Shown: in pieces, positions 41,018-48,030 of the stretch
How positions within the stretch are numbered: position 1 is the first letter of the stretch
Layout of the letters: each line of letters starts with the position of its first letter
Assembly (NCBI GenBank): GCA_002778465.1
Contig: PFBV01000005.1
Coordinates: 71,534-119,563, forward strand
Origin: Candidatus Magasanikbacteria bacterium CG10_big_fil_rev_8_21_14_0_10_36_32
GTDB taxonomy: Bacteria > Patescibacteriota > Patescibacteriia > Magasanikbacterales > GWA2-37-8
Direction: 5' to 3'
DNA length: 48,030 nucleotides
Translations under genes and position numbers: made by a program
Notes under the pieces: generated by a model
Databases searched by the model: none
Told to the model about the DNA's origin: nothing
What the model saw: only the letters and a program-made list of their open reading frames with translations

Positions 41018-43081
41018 ATGAAAAGAAAATTAGAATGGTTAATTAAGATTTTAATCTATAGCACTTTCTTTATTCCGCTGGTAGTAATACCAGGTTCTTT
41101 TATTTTTCCATTTATCGTTCCAAAAATTTTATTATTTAGAACATTAGTTACCATAATGTTGGCGGCTTTTGTTATACTTTTATTTATTAATTGGAATGAG
41201 TATAAACTAAAATTTACACCAATCACAGTTGCTTTGTTTATTTTTTTATTGAGTTTTATTATTTCAACTTTTATTGGCGTTGATCCTTATCATAGTTTTT
41301 GGGATAACCACGAAAGAATGCTGGGTTTGTTTACGATATTTCATTTTATCGCTTATTATTATTTGTGCAGTACCGTTTTTAAAAATTGGACAGAATGGAA
41401 ATGGGCATTGCGATTTTTTTTATTGGCCGGCAGTTTAGTAATGTTTATTGGTGCATTACAGGTTGGCAGCCCTCAATTATTGTTAAATGGCGGAGCGGAA
41501 CGTGTTTCCAGCACACTAGGAAATTCAATTTATGTGGGAGGTTACGCTTTGTTTTTGATTTTTACGGCCACCTTGCTGATTGTCAAGGAAAAAAATAATT
41601 TTTGGCGCGGAACTGAGATATTGGTGATGGTTTTAGCTTTTTTGAATATCTTTTTTAGCGGTTCCCGCGGCGCATTTTTAGGTTTATGTGTCGGTGCAGT
41701 TGTGGCTTTAGCTGTTTATGTATTGGTTTTAAAACAATATAAAAAAATTAGATTCACCATTGCTGGATTATTAGGTTTATCTGTGGTTATATTATCTTTA
41801 TTTTATACTTTTCGCCAAACTCAATTTGTTCAAAATATTCCTGCTTTAGGACGAACAGTTAATACAACATGGTCGGTTTTAACCGCTACTGCTCGTTGGA
41901 AAGCGTGGGAAGTGGGCATTAAAGGATGGAACGCTCGTCCGGTTTTTGGTTGGGGGCCGAATAATTATTTTTATGTGTTTAATCAACTTTATAATCCCCA
42001 TATGTTGGATCATAATTGGGGAGAAACCTGGTTTGATAATGCTCATAATATTTTAATAAATACAATGACCGTACAAGGAACTGTCGGTATTTTGTCTTAC
42101 CTTGCTATTTTTATTATAGCTATTATTTCTTTGGTTGGCGCGTTTAGAGCGGGACAGGTTGATTATCATATTTTTATTATCGGTGGCGGTTTTCTTGTGG
42201 CGCATTTGGTTCAAAATGTAACAGTGTTTGAAAATCCAACCTCATATCTTTATTTTATGTTTTGGCTGGCCATGATTAATCGTCTGACATCAGCAAATAA
42301 AGAAAACGCATTATCTGATCAACGTATACAAATCAAAAATAAAAATGAGCAGGCTGCAAATAAGCAAGTTGGTCCGGGATTGTGCTTAACGGTCGGAATA
42401 ATTTCATTTATCTGTATTTTATTATTTGATTTACAGCCGGCGCGAGCTAATAATTTAGCTTTGCAAGCAATTAAAAAATTAAATAGTAATCCACCACAGG
42501 CAGTTCCTTTAATGAAAGAAGCTTTAGCTTTTAATTCGCCGCATATTGATGATATTCGAAGTGATATCGCGCGTACTTCTTTGCAAGTGGCTAATAATTT
42601 TAATCAACAATTAGGTTTGCAAATGACAAAAGAAATATTGGATTTAGCTTATAATAATTTAAAAAAGAATTTAGATTTACATCCGCGAGATATTCGTAAT
42701 CAGATTACTTTGGCTAGTATGGATGAATTTAGGGCTCGTTTTTACAATGATGTGCAATATCTTGTTTCTGCAGAGAATCTTCTTGAAGATGCGTTATCAT
42801 ATTCTCCCACTCGACAACAAGTTTTGTATTCATTAGCATCTTTAAAAATGGATATCAATAAACCGCAAGAGGCCATTAGATTACTGGAGCAGGCCATTAA
42901 TGACAACGCAAATATCGGAGAAAGCTATTGGCGATTGGCTTATGTTTATCAGTCATTAAATGATATGCAAAAAGCCAGAGAAATTTTAGATTTAGGAAAG
43001 GATAATAATGCTTTTTTTAGTGACAATGATAAAAATATAATCGCTCAATATTTATCTCCAGTTTTAAACGAAACCAAGTAA
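41018..43081 (+). CDS. O-antigen ligase/Wzy-like polymerase with C-terminal TPR region
   Basis: The 687-residue protein has about ten to twelve membrane helices in residues 10-440 and the Wzy_C/O-antigen-ligase signature: FFSGSRGAFLGL, GWGPNNYFYVFNQ and WFDNAHNILINTMTVQGTVG with the conserved His. After a last helix at about 450-470 the C-terminal 215 residues are helical repeats resembling TPRs (SPTRQQVLYSLASLKMDINK, EAIRLLEQAINDN, SYWRLAYVYQSLN). Such proteins polymerise glycan repeats or transfer them to a carrier or protein. The TPR part faces the outside or the cytoplasm depending on helix count, which I cannot fix by eye. Confidence 0.87.
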   Translation: MKRKLEWLIKILIYSTFFIPLVVIPGSFIFPFIVPKILLFRTLVTIMLAAFVILLFINWNEYKLKFTPITVALFIFLLSFIISTFIGVDPYHSFWDNHERMLGLFTIFHFIAYYYLCSTVFKNWTEWKWALRFFLLAGSLVMFIGALQVGSPQLLLNGGAERVSSTLGNSIYVGGYALFLIFTATLLIVKEKNNFWRGTEILVMVLAFLNIFFSGSRGAFLGLCVGAVVALAVYVLVLKQYKKIRFTIAGLLGLSVVILSLFYTFRQTQFVQNIPALGRTVNTTWSVLTATARWKAWEVGIKGWNARPVFGWGPNNYFYVFNQLYNPHMLDHNWGETWFDNAHNILINTMTVQGTVGILSYLAIFIIAIISLVGAFRAGQVDYHIFIIGGGFLVAHLVQNVTVFENPTSYLYFMFWLAMINRLTSANKENALSDQRIQIKNKNEQAANKQVGPGLCLTVGIISFICILLFDLQPARANNLALQAIKKLNSNPPQAVPLMKEALAFNSPHIDDIRSDIARTSLQVANNFNQQLGLQMTKEILDLAYNNLKKNLDLHPRDIRNQITLASMDEFRARFYNDVQYLVSAENLLEDALSYSPTRQQVLYSLASLKMDINKPQEAIRLLEQAINDNANIGESYWRLAYVYQSLNDMQKAREILDLGKDNNAFFSDNDKNIIAQYLSPVLNETK

Positions 43082-43123
43082 TTATTTTGTGAGTTGTAGA
43101 TAAATTTTTTTAATCAGAAAAAA

Positions 43124-44539
43124 ATGAATAAGCTGCAAATTAAAGAATATTTTAATAAGATATCCAACGAGCGTGACAAATGGCGTCGTCGCAATTCTTA
43201 TTATCATAAAGATATCCAATTTTTATTAAGTTTTTTAATCCCGAGACAGAGCAAGGTATTAGACGTTGGTTGTTCTACGGGAGATGTTTTGGCGTCAATA
43301 CATACAAATGTTGGCAAAGGCATTGATTTTAGTCCGGCTATGGTGGCAGTAGCCAAAAGCAAATATCCTAGTTTGAATTTTGAAGTAATGGATGTGGAAA
43401 ATTTAGAATTGAATGAAAAATATGATTATATTATTTTATCTGACGTTATCGGTTTTTTGAATGATGTACAGGGGACTTTTCAAGGATTACACAAAGTATC
43501 CCACAATAAAACAAAAGTTATCATCACTTGTTGCAGTCAATTTTGGGAACCGGCTTTAAAATTATTTGGAAAATTACATTTGAAAATGCGTCAGCCGATA
43601 CAAAATTGGTTATCCAGAGGCGACATAGAAAATATCCTTTATTTAGCTGGTTTTGAAGTCATAAAAAAAGGTGAGCGATTATTGTGTCCAAAGTATATTC
43701 CGTTGATTTCCACTTTTTTAAATAATGTTGTAGCAAAATTGCCGCTGATTAGAAGATTGTGTCTAGTTAATTATTTTATCGCTCGTCCGAAAACGGGTAA
43801 TCAAATTACGTCAATTCCGGCAGCGACAGTTTCAGTAATAATTCCCGCACGTAATGAAAAAGGAAACATAGAAGATGCTATTAAACGCGTACCTAAAATG
43901 GGTGAGCATACTGAAATTGTGTTTGTGGAAGGTCATTCCACTGATGAAACTTTACAGGAAATGGAAAGGGTGAAAATAGCTTATCCTAATGTTGATATAA
44001 AAATTTTAGTACAAGACGGAAAAGGCAAGGGTGATGCTGTACGTAAAGGTTTTGATGCGGCTTGCGGTGATATTTTGATGATATTAGACGCGGATTTAAC
44101 GGTTCGTCCGGAGGAGTTACCTAAATTTTATCAGGCCATTACTAATGGGGCGGGGGAATTTATTAATGGTTCACGATTGGTTTATCAGCTTGAAAATGAT
44201 TCAATGCGAACTTTGAATATAGCCGGGAATAAATTTTTTAGTCTAATGTTTAGTTGGTTGTTAGATCAGCGAATTAAAGACACCTTATGTGGAACAAAAG
44301 TTTTACGAAAGGAAAATTATGAAAAAATTAAAAAAGGACGGGAATTTTTCGGAGACTTTGATCCGTTTGGTGATTTTGATTTATTATTCGGCGCGGCCAA
44401 ATTAAATCTCAAGATTATTGATTTACCAATAAGATATCAAGCGAGAAGTTATGGTATTACTAATATTTCAAGATTTAAGCACGGTTGGTTGTTGTTAAAG
44501 ATGGTTTTATTTGCCATGAGAAAAATTAAATTTGTTTGA
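43124..44539 (+). CDS. SAM methyltransferase - family 2 glycosyltransferase fusion
   Basis: Residues about 1-200 of 471 are a class I methyltransferase: VLDVGCSTGDVLASI (SAM-binding motif I), GIDFSPAMVAVAKSKYP and DYIILSDVIGFLND. Residues about 230-471 are a GT-A glycosyltransferase: VSVIIPARNEKGNIEDAI, EIVFVEGHSTDETL, GKGDAVRKGFDAACGD and ILDADLTV (the DxD metal site), with a C-terminal SFKHGWLLLKM-like end resembling dolichol-phosphate-mannose-synthase-type enzymes. One chain may thus link glycan transfer and methylation of the sugar or lipid acceptor. No frameshift is visible at the junction. Confidence 0.9.
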   Translation: MNKLQIKEYFNKISNERDKWRRRNSYYHKDIQFLLSFLIPRQSKVLDVGCSTGDVLASIHTNVGKGIDFSPAMVAVAKSKYPSLNFEVMDVENLELNEKYDYIILSDVIGFLNDVQGTFQGLHKVSHNKTKVIITCCSQFWEPALKLFGKLHLKMRQPIQNWLSRGDIENILYLAGFEVIKKGERLLCPKYIPLISTFLNNVVAKLPLIRRLCLVNYFIARPKTGNQITSIPAATVSVIIPARNEKGNIEDAIKRVPKMGEHTEIVFVEGHSTDETLQEMERVKIAYPNVDIKILVQDGKGKGDAVRKGFDAACGDILMILDADLTVRPEELPKFYQAITNGAGEFINGSRLVYQLENDSMRTLNIAGNKFFSLMFSWLLDQRIKDTLCGTKVLRKENYEKIKKGREFFGDFDPFGDFDLLFGAAKLNLKIIDLPIRYQARSYGITNISRFKHGWLLLKMVLFAMRKIKFV

Positions 44540-44571
44540 TTATAAATAGTTTATAAATTATTTTTTTAAAT

Positions 44572-45591
44572 ATGCTTAAAGCATTAATCACAGGAATTAC
44601 AGGTCAAGATGGTTCATATTTAGCGGAATTTTTATTGGACAAAGGATATGAAGTACATGGAATAATTCGCCGATCCAGTACTTTTAATACTTCGCGCATT
44701 GGTCATCTTTATCAAGATCCACATGTTAACGGGGTAAAGCTGTTTTTACATTACGGCGATCTTACTGATGCGAGTAATTTAAATCGTATTTTGGAAAAAA
44801 CCAGACCGGATGAAATATACAATCTTGGTGCCCAGAGTCATGTTAAGGTCAGTTTTGATTTACCGGAATATACCGCTGACACTGTCGCTATTGGAACATT
44901 GAGAATTTTAGATGCGATTCGTGAAACTGGATTGAAAGTAAAATTTTATCAGGCCGGTTCATCAGAGATGTTTGGTAAAGTTAAAGAAACTTCACAAACA
45001 GAAATTACTCCCTTTAATCCGTGTAGTCCCTATGGTTGTGCCAAGGTTTTTGCTCATCAGTTAGCTGTAAATTACCGAGATTCATACGGTATGTTTATTT
45101 GTAATGGAATTCTTTTTAATCATGAATCACCACGTCGTGGCGGTACATTTGTGACTAAAAAAATAACCGCCGGTTTAGCTGCTATAAAATCAGGTGAGCA
45201 AGAAAAATTATACTTGGGAAATTTGGAAGCTAAACGAGATTGGGGTTATTCAAAAGATTATGTAGAAGCGATGTGGAAAATGCTCCAACAGGAAACCCCG
45301 GATGATTATGTGATTGCCACAGGGGAAACCCGCACTGTGCGGGAATTTGTTGAAGAAGCGGCTAAATATTTTGGTTTTGATATTGTTTGGCAAGGAAACG
45401 GAATGAACGAAAAAGGTGTTGATAAAAATACGGGAAAAACGATTATTGAAATTGATGAAAGATATTTTCGTCCGACTGAAGTAGATTTACTTCTTGGTGA
45501 TGCTACCAAAGCTAAAAAGATTCTCGGTTGGGAACCAAAAGTTAAATTTAAAGAGTTGGTAAAAATAATGTGCCAGGCCGAAGAAAAATAA
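44572..45591 (+). CDS. gmd: GDP-mannose 4,6-dehydratase
   Basis: This short-chain dehydrogenase of 339 residues has [19 protein letters not shown] (NAD(P) Gly-rich loop), [14 protein letters not shown] (dinucleotide-binding), [37 protein letters not shown], the YGCAK catalytic Tyr-Lys, and [20 protein letters not shown], all typical of Gmd. It produces GDP-4-keto-6-deoxymannose, the substrate of the GDP-fucose synthase encoded at 46382. Confidence 0.97.
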   Translation: MLKALITGITGQDGSYLAEFLLDKGYEVHGIIRRSSTFNTSRIGHLYQDPHVNGVKLFLHYGDLTDASNLNRILEKTRPDEIYNLGAQSHVKVSFDLPEYTADTVAIGTLRILDAIRETGLKVKFYQAGSSEMFGKVKETSQTEITPFNPCSPYGCAKVFAHQLAVNYRDSYGMFICNGILFNHESPRRGGTFVTKKITAGLAAIKSGEQEKLYLGNLEAKRDWGYSKDYVEAMWKMLQQETPDDYVIATGETRTVREFVEEAAKYFGFDIVWQGNGMNEKGVDKNTGKTIIEIDERYFRPTEVDLLLGDATKAKKILGWEPKVKFKELVKIMCQAEEK

Positions 45592-45603
45592 AAGTAGTTG
45601 TTT

Positions 45604-46362
45604 ATGAAGAAAGAAAATTTTTCCGACCTTTCTATTTATACGACCACATTATACAAGGAAGATAAAGTTTCCAAATTAAGGCAGAAATTAGCTGCAAGAT
45701 TTTTAGAAAACGCGGCTAATCTTGGTGTAAGGTGTATAATTGTGGATGGCGGTTCCAATGAAAAATTTTTAAATAAAGTCCACTCTTATAAAAATGTTGA
45801 ATTGGTAATTATACCTAAATTAAAAATGGGCATTAGCAGAAGGAAAGCTTTAAAATTAGCGGTAAACAGATCAGATACTTCTTATTTTTTATGGTCTGAA
45901 CCGGAAAAGTATGATTTAATAAGGCCGATTTCTTTGAAAAAAATGATTTGGAAATTAAGAAAAAATACGGCGGATATAGTGGTACCTAGAAGGTTAAGTA
46001 AAAATTCTTATCCAAAATTACAGGCTCAACTTGAAACAAAAGCTAATGCGAAAGCAAAAGAATTAATGGGGGATAATTTTAAATTAAAAGGGGAATTGGA
46101 TTTGTGGTTTGGACCAAAAATGTTTAACAGAACCGGTGCTAATTTTTTTTTAAATTACAAAGGAAGACTTGATAAGTGGGATGTCATTATTAAGCCAGTA
46201 ATTTTAGCTTTTCAGAAAGGAAAAAGAATTTGTTCAGTAGATGTTGATTATACTCATGATATTTTACAAAGTTCCGCCGAAACAGGTGATAAATCAATGG
46301 AAACAAAAAGATTAGAGCAGTACATGATGATTTTAGCAGAGTTAGAAAATAAATTTAAATAA
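45604..46362 (+). CDS. Putative glycosyltransferase (GT-A fold)
   Basis: The 252-residue protein begins [18 protein letters not shown] and contains [17 protein letters not shown], resembling the nucleotide-sugar strand of family 2 glycosyltransferases (VDGGSxD). The middle [13 protein letters not shown] would correspond to the metal-site region, but a clear DxD is not visible. The C-terminal half ([34 protein letters not shown]) fits the acceptor side. The start at 45604 is the first ATG; a TTG at 45598 is possible. It lies between gmd and fcl, so it may use GDP-fucose or GDP-mannose; this is an inference. Confidence 0.6.
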   Translation: MKKENFSDLSIYTTTLYKEDKVSKLRQKLAARFLENAANLGVRCIIVDGGSNEKFLNKVHSYKNVELVIIPKLKMGISRRKALKLAVNRSDTSYFLWSEPEKYDLIRPISLKKMIWKLRKNTADIVVPRRLSKNSYPKLQAQLETKANAKAKELMGDNFKLKGELDLWFGPKMFNRTGANFFLNYKGRLDKWDVIIKPVILAFQKGKRICSVDVDYTHDILQSSAETGDKSMETKRLEQYMMILAELENKFK

Positions 46363-46381
46363 AATATAATTCATAAACAGT

Positions 46382-47338
46382 ATGGAGAAAAACGCTAAAG
46401 TTTATGTTGCTGGACATACCGGGCTTGTTGGTTCGGCTATAGTTAGAATTTTACAGTCACAGGGATATACAAATATTATTTTTCGGACCTTTGTTGAATT
46501 AGATTTAACCAATCAGCAAGCAACAGCTGATTTTTTTATGGCGGAAAAACCAGAATATGTTTTTTTAGCAGCAGCCAAAGTTGGCGGAATATTGGCAAAT
46601 AGTATTTATCCGGCAGAATTTATTTATCAAAATTTGCAAATTCAAAACAATATTATTCATTCGGCTTATTTAAACGGGACTAAGAAATTATTATTTTTAG
46701 GATCATCCTGTATTTATCCAAAAAATTGTCCTCAGCCGATTAAAGAAGAATATTTATTGACTGATATATTGGAATCGACTAATGAACCATACGCCATCGC
46801 TAAAATTGCTGGAATAAAAATGTGTCAAAGTTATAATCGTCAGTACGAAACTAATTTTATTGCTGTCATGCCGACTAATTTGTATGGTATTAAAGATAAT
46901 TTTGATTTAAAAAACTCTCATGTTTTACCAGCCATGATTCGTAAATTTCATGAAGCGAAAGTAAAAGGGGAAAACGAAGTTGTTTTGTGGGGTACCGGTG
47001 CGCCATTACGAGAATTTTTATGCGTTGATGATATGGCTGAAGGTTGTATTTTTTTGATGAATCATTTCAATCCGACTAAAGAACAAAATGAAAAAGGAGA
47101 AATTTTTATGAATTTAGGTACTGGCGAAGATTTGACCATTAAGAATTTGGCGGAAAAAGTTCAGCAGGCAGTTGGTTTTGAAGGTAAAATAGTTTGGGAT
47201 GATTCAAAACCAGATGGAACAGCAAGAAAGTTATTAAATGTTGACAGAATAAGGCAGTTGGGATGGAAACATAAAATTGATTTAGATGAGGGGATTAGAG
47301 TGGCATACAGATGGTTTACTGATAATTATAAACGATAA
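46382..47338 (+). CDS. fcl: GDP-L-fucose synthase
   Basis: This 318-residue SDR has [42 protein letters not shown], the [23 protein letters not shown] motif, catalytic Tyr-Lys in [22 protein letters not shown], and [12 protein letters not shown], all diagnostic of GDP-4-keto-6-deoxymannose epimerase/reductase (GMER/WcaG). With gmd it makes GDP-L-fucose for the surface glycan. A terminator follows. Confidence 0.97.
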   Translation: MEKNAKVYVAGHTGLVGSAIVRILQSQGYTNIIFRTFVELDLTNQQATADFFMAEKPEYVFLAAAKVGGILANSIYPAEFIYQNLQIQNNIIHSAYLNGTKKLLFLGSSCIYPKNCPQPIKEEYLLTDILESTNEPYAIAKIAGIKMCQSYNRQYETNFIAVMPTNLYGIKDNFDLKNSHVLPAMIRKFHEAKVKGENEVVLWGTGAPLREFLCVDDMAEGCIFLMNHFNPTKEQNEKGEIFMNLGTGEDLTIKNLAEKVQQAVGFEGKIVWDDSKPDGTARKLLNVDRIRQLGWKHKIDLDEGIRVAYRWFTDNYKR

Positions 47339-47356
47339 GACCCTTCTTAATTGGTT

Positions 47357-47392
47357 TAAAACACTGAAAATATTGGTTTTTCAGTGTTTTTT
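47357..47392 (+). terminator. Terminator after fcl
   Basis: ACACTGAAAA/TTTTCAGTGT stem with a short loop, followed by TTTTTTG. Confidence 0.85.
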
Positions 47393-47414
47393 GTGGATAA
47401 CTTTTTGATACCGC

Positions 47415-47444
47415 TTGACACCTAATGATACCTTGATATATAAT
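47415..47444 (+). promoter_or_regulatory. Promoter of the sugar-epimerase genes
   Basis: Perfect TTGACA, an 18-base spacer and perfect TATAAT, about 45 bases before the start codon. Confidence 0.8.
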
Positions 47445-47489
47445 ATGGAATAGTTTTTATTACTTAAACTTAATTTGTAAAAATAAAAT

Positions 47490-47939
47490 ATGATTCAAGA
47501 TGTTATCGTAAAACCGTTAAAAAAAATAGTTGATGAACGCGGTTGTATTATGCACATGCTAAAAGCTACCGATCCTGAATTTAAACAGTTTGGAGAAATA
47601 TATTTTTCCACGGTTTACCCGGGAGTAATCAAAGGTTGGCATTTTCATGAAACAATGACTTTAAATTATGCTGTGATAAAAGGAAATATCAAATTAGTTC
47701 TTTTTGATCAGCGCGAAAATTCACAGACTAAAGGTGAAGTACAAGAGATATTTTTGGGAGATAAAAATTATTGTTTAGTTACTGTTCCGCCGGGAATTTG
47801 GAATGGTTTTAAAGGGATTGGTTTAGAAGAAGCTATTGTGGCCAATTGTGCAACTCATCCCCACGATCCGTTAGAAATAAAAAGGGTAGATACATTTACC
47901 GACCAAATTCCTTATGATTGGAACATAAAATATGAATAA
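47490..47939 (+). CDS. dTDP-4-dehydrorhamnose 3,5-epimerase-like cupin
   Basis: The 149-residue protein has the RmlC jelly-roll pattern: IVDERGCIMHMLK, VYPGVIKGWHFHETMT with the catalytic-type His pair region, KLVLFDQRENSQTKGE and TVPPGIWNGFKGIG, followed by IVANCATHPHDP. It is shorter than true RmlC and may act on another nucleotide sugar (dTDP- or CDP-linked). It overlaps the following epimerase gene by 8 bases, so the two are translated together. Confidence 0.88.
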   Translation: MIQDVIVKPLKKIVDERGCIMHMLKATDPEFKQFGEIYFSTVYPGVIKGWHFHETMTLNYAVIKGNIKLVLFDQRENSQTKGEVQEIFLGDKNYCLVTVPPGIWNGFKGIGLEEAIVANCATHPHDPLEIKRVDTFTDQIPYDWNIKYE

Positions 47940-48030
47940 AAAAGTTTTTATTACCGGTTCTGGCGGTTTTGTTGGAAAAAATTTATATAAGTTAGCCAAG
48001 GAGAGCGCTTTTGATGTGTATGGAGTTGAT
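47932..48030 (+). CDS. NAD-dependent sugar epimerase/dehydratase, N-terminal fragment
   Basis: The first 33 residues, MNKKVFITGSGGFVGKNLYK..., carry the Gly-rich NAD(P) loop GSGGFVGKNL and the dinucleotide-binding strand ending VYGVD. The gene runs off the right edge. Its start overlaps the stop of the RmlC-like gene. The substrate cannot be told from this piece. Confidence 0.8.
   Translation, partial: MNKKVFITGSGGFVGKNLYKLAKESAFDVYGVD

Overview
The window looks like a chromosomal segment of a candidate-phyla-radiation bacterium (Patescibacteria). This is inferred from low-GC, densely packed genes that mostly lack a Shine-Dalgarno (SD) sequence, together with a type IV pilus block, a compact Mur/PBP set, PEP synthase, transketolase and a short HPF. 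I did not verify this by any search; a lineage near the Falkowbacteria/Magasanikbacteria group is only a guess. No phage, insertion sequence or CRISPR array was seen.

Layout. 1-2.5 kb: end of pilM, a receiver-only protein, a pilin and prepilin peptidase. 2.5-7.1 kb: ligA and a PEP synthase with an added C-terminal membrane helix. 7.6-10 kb, minus strand: tRNA-Asp, and a tight unit smpB-ssrA(tmRNA)-infC-rpmI-rplT. 10-12.7 kb: a membrane protein, a protease-like PDZ protein with a broken catalytic triad and a Wzz-like protein. 13.7-20.1 kb, minus strand: a threonine-synthase-like enzyme and a cell-envelope unit (ATP-grasp, NlpC/P60-like, MraY, aminoacyltransferase-like, Mpl-like ligase), with a small LysW-like zinc protein on the plus strand. 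20.2-23.8 kb: murB, hpf and an LtaS-like sulfatase-fold enzyme. 24.6-35 kb: transketolase, aminotransferase, P-type ATPase, rlmN, a transpeptidase PBP and murF. 35-37 kb, minus strand: a membrane-anchored Memo-AMMECR1 fusion and HU. 38.7-40.9 kb: rarA, queH and tsaE. 41-48 kb: a surface polysaccharide operon with an O-antigen ligase-like protein, glycosyltransferases and the GDP-mannose to GDP-fucose genes.

Scattered between these are seven small genes that differ from the rest (1240-1587, 7239-7475, 12760-13581, 23975-24397, 37078-37470, 37722-38012, 38179-38390). They are visibly richer in G and C, begin after a clear GGAG-type SD, and mostly sit alone between a near-perfect TTGACA/TATAAT promoter and a strong hairpin. 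They carry a GTTCTTT box (boxA-like) in the sense strand of the 5' leader, the 3' UTR or both. Their products are small membrane, lipoprotein, Cys-rich or unknown proteins. This dispersed class is the best candidate here for an undescribed system. Its densest site (37.0-38.6 kb) also holds a duplicated leader element whose hairpin shows a compensatory base change, and a small membrane gene split across two frames.

Other points of note are a tmRNA whose tag reading frame appears broken in a T5 run, an anti-SD-like loop in the rplT 3' hairpin, and a receiver domain lacking its phosphorylatable Asp.
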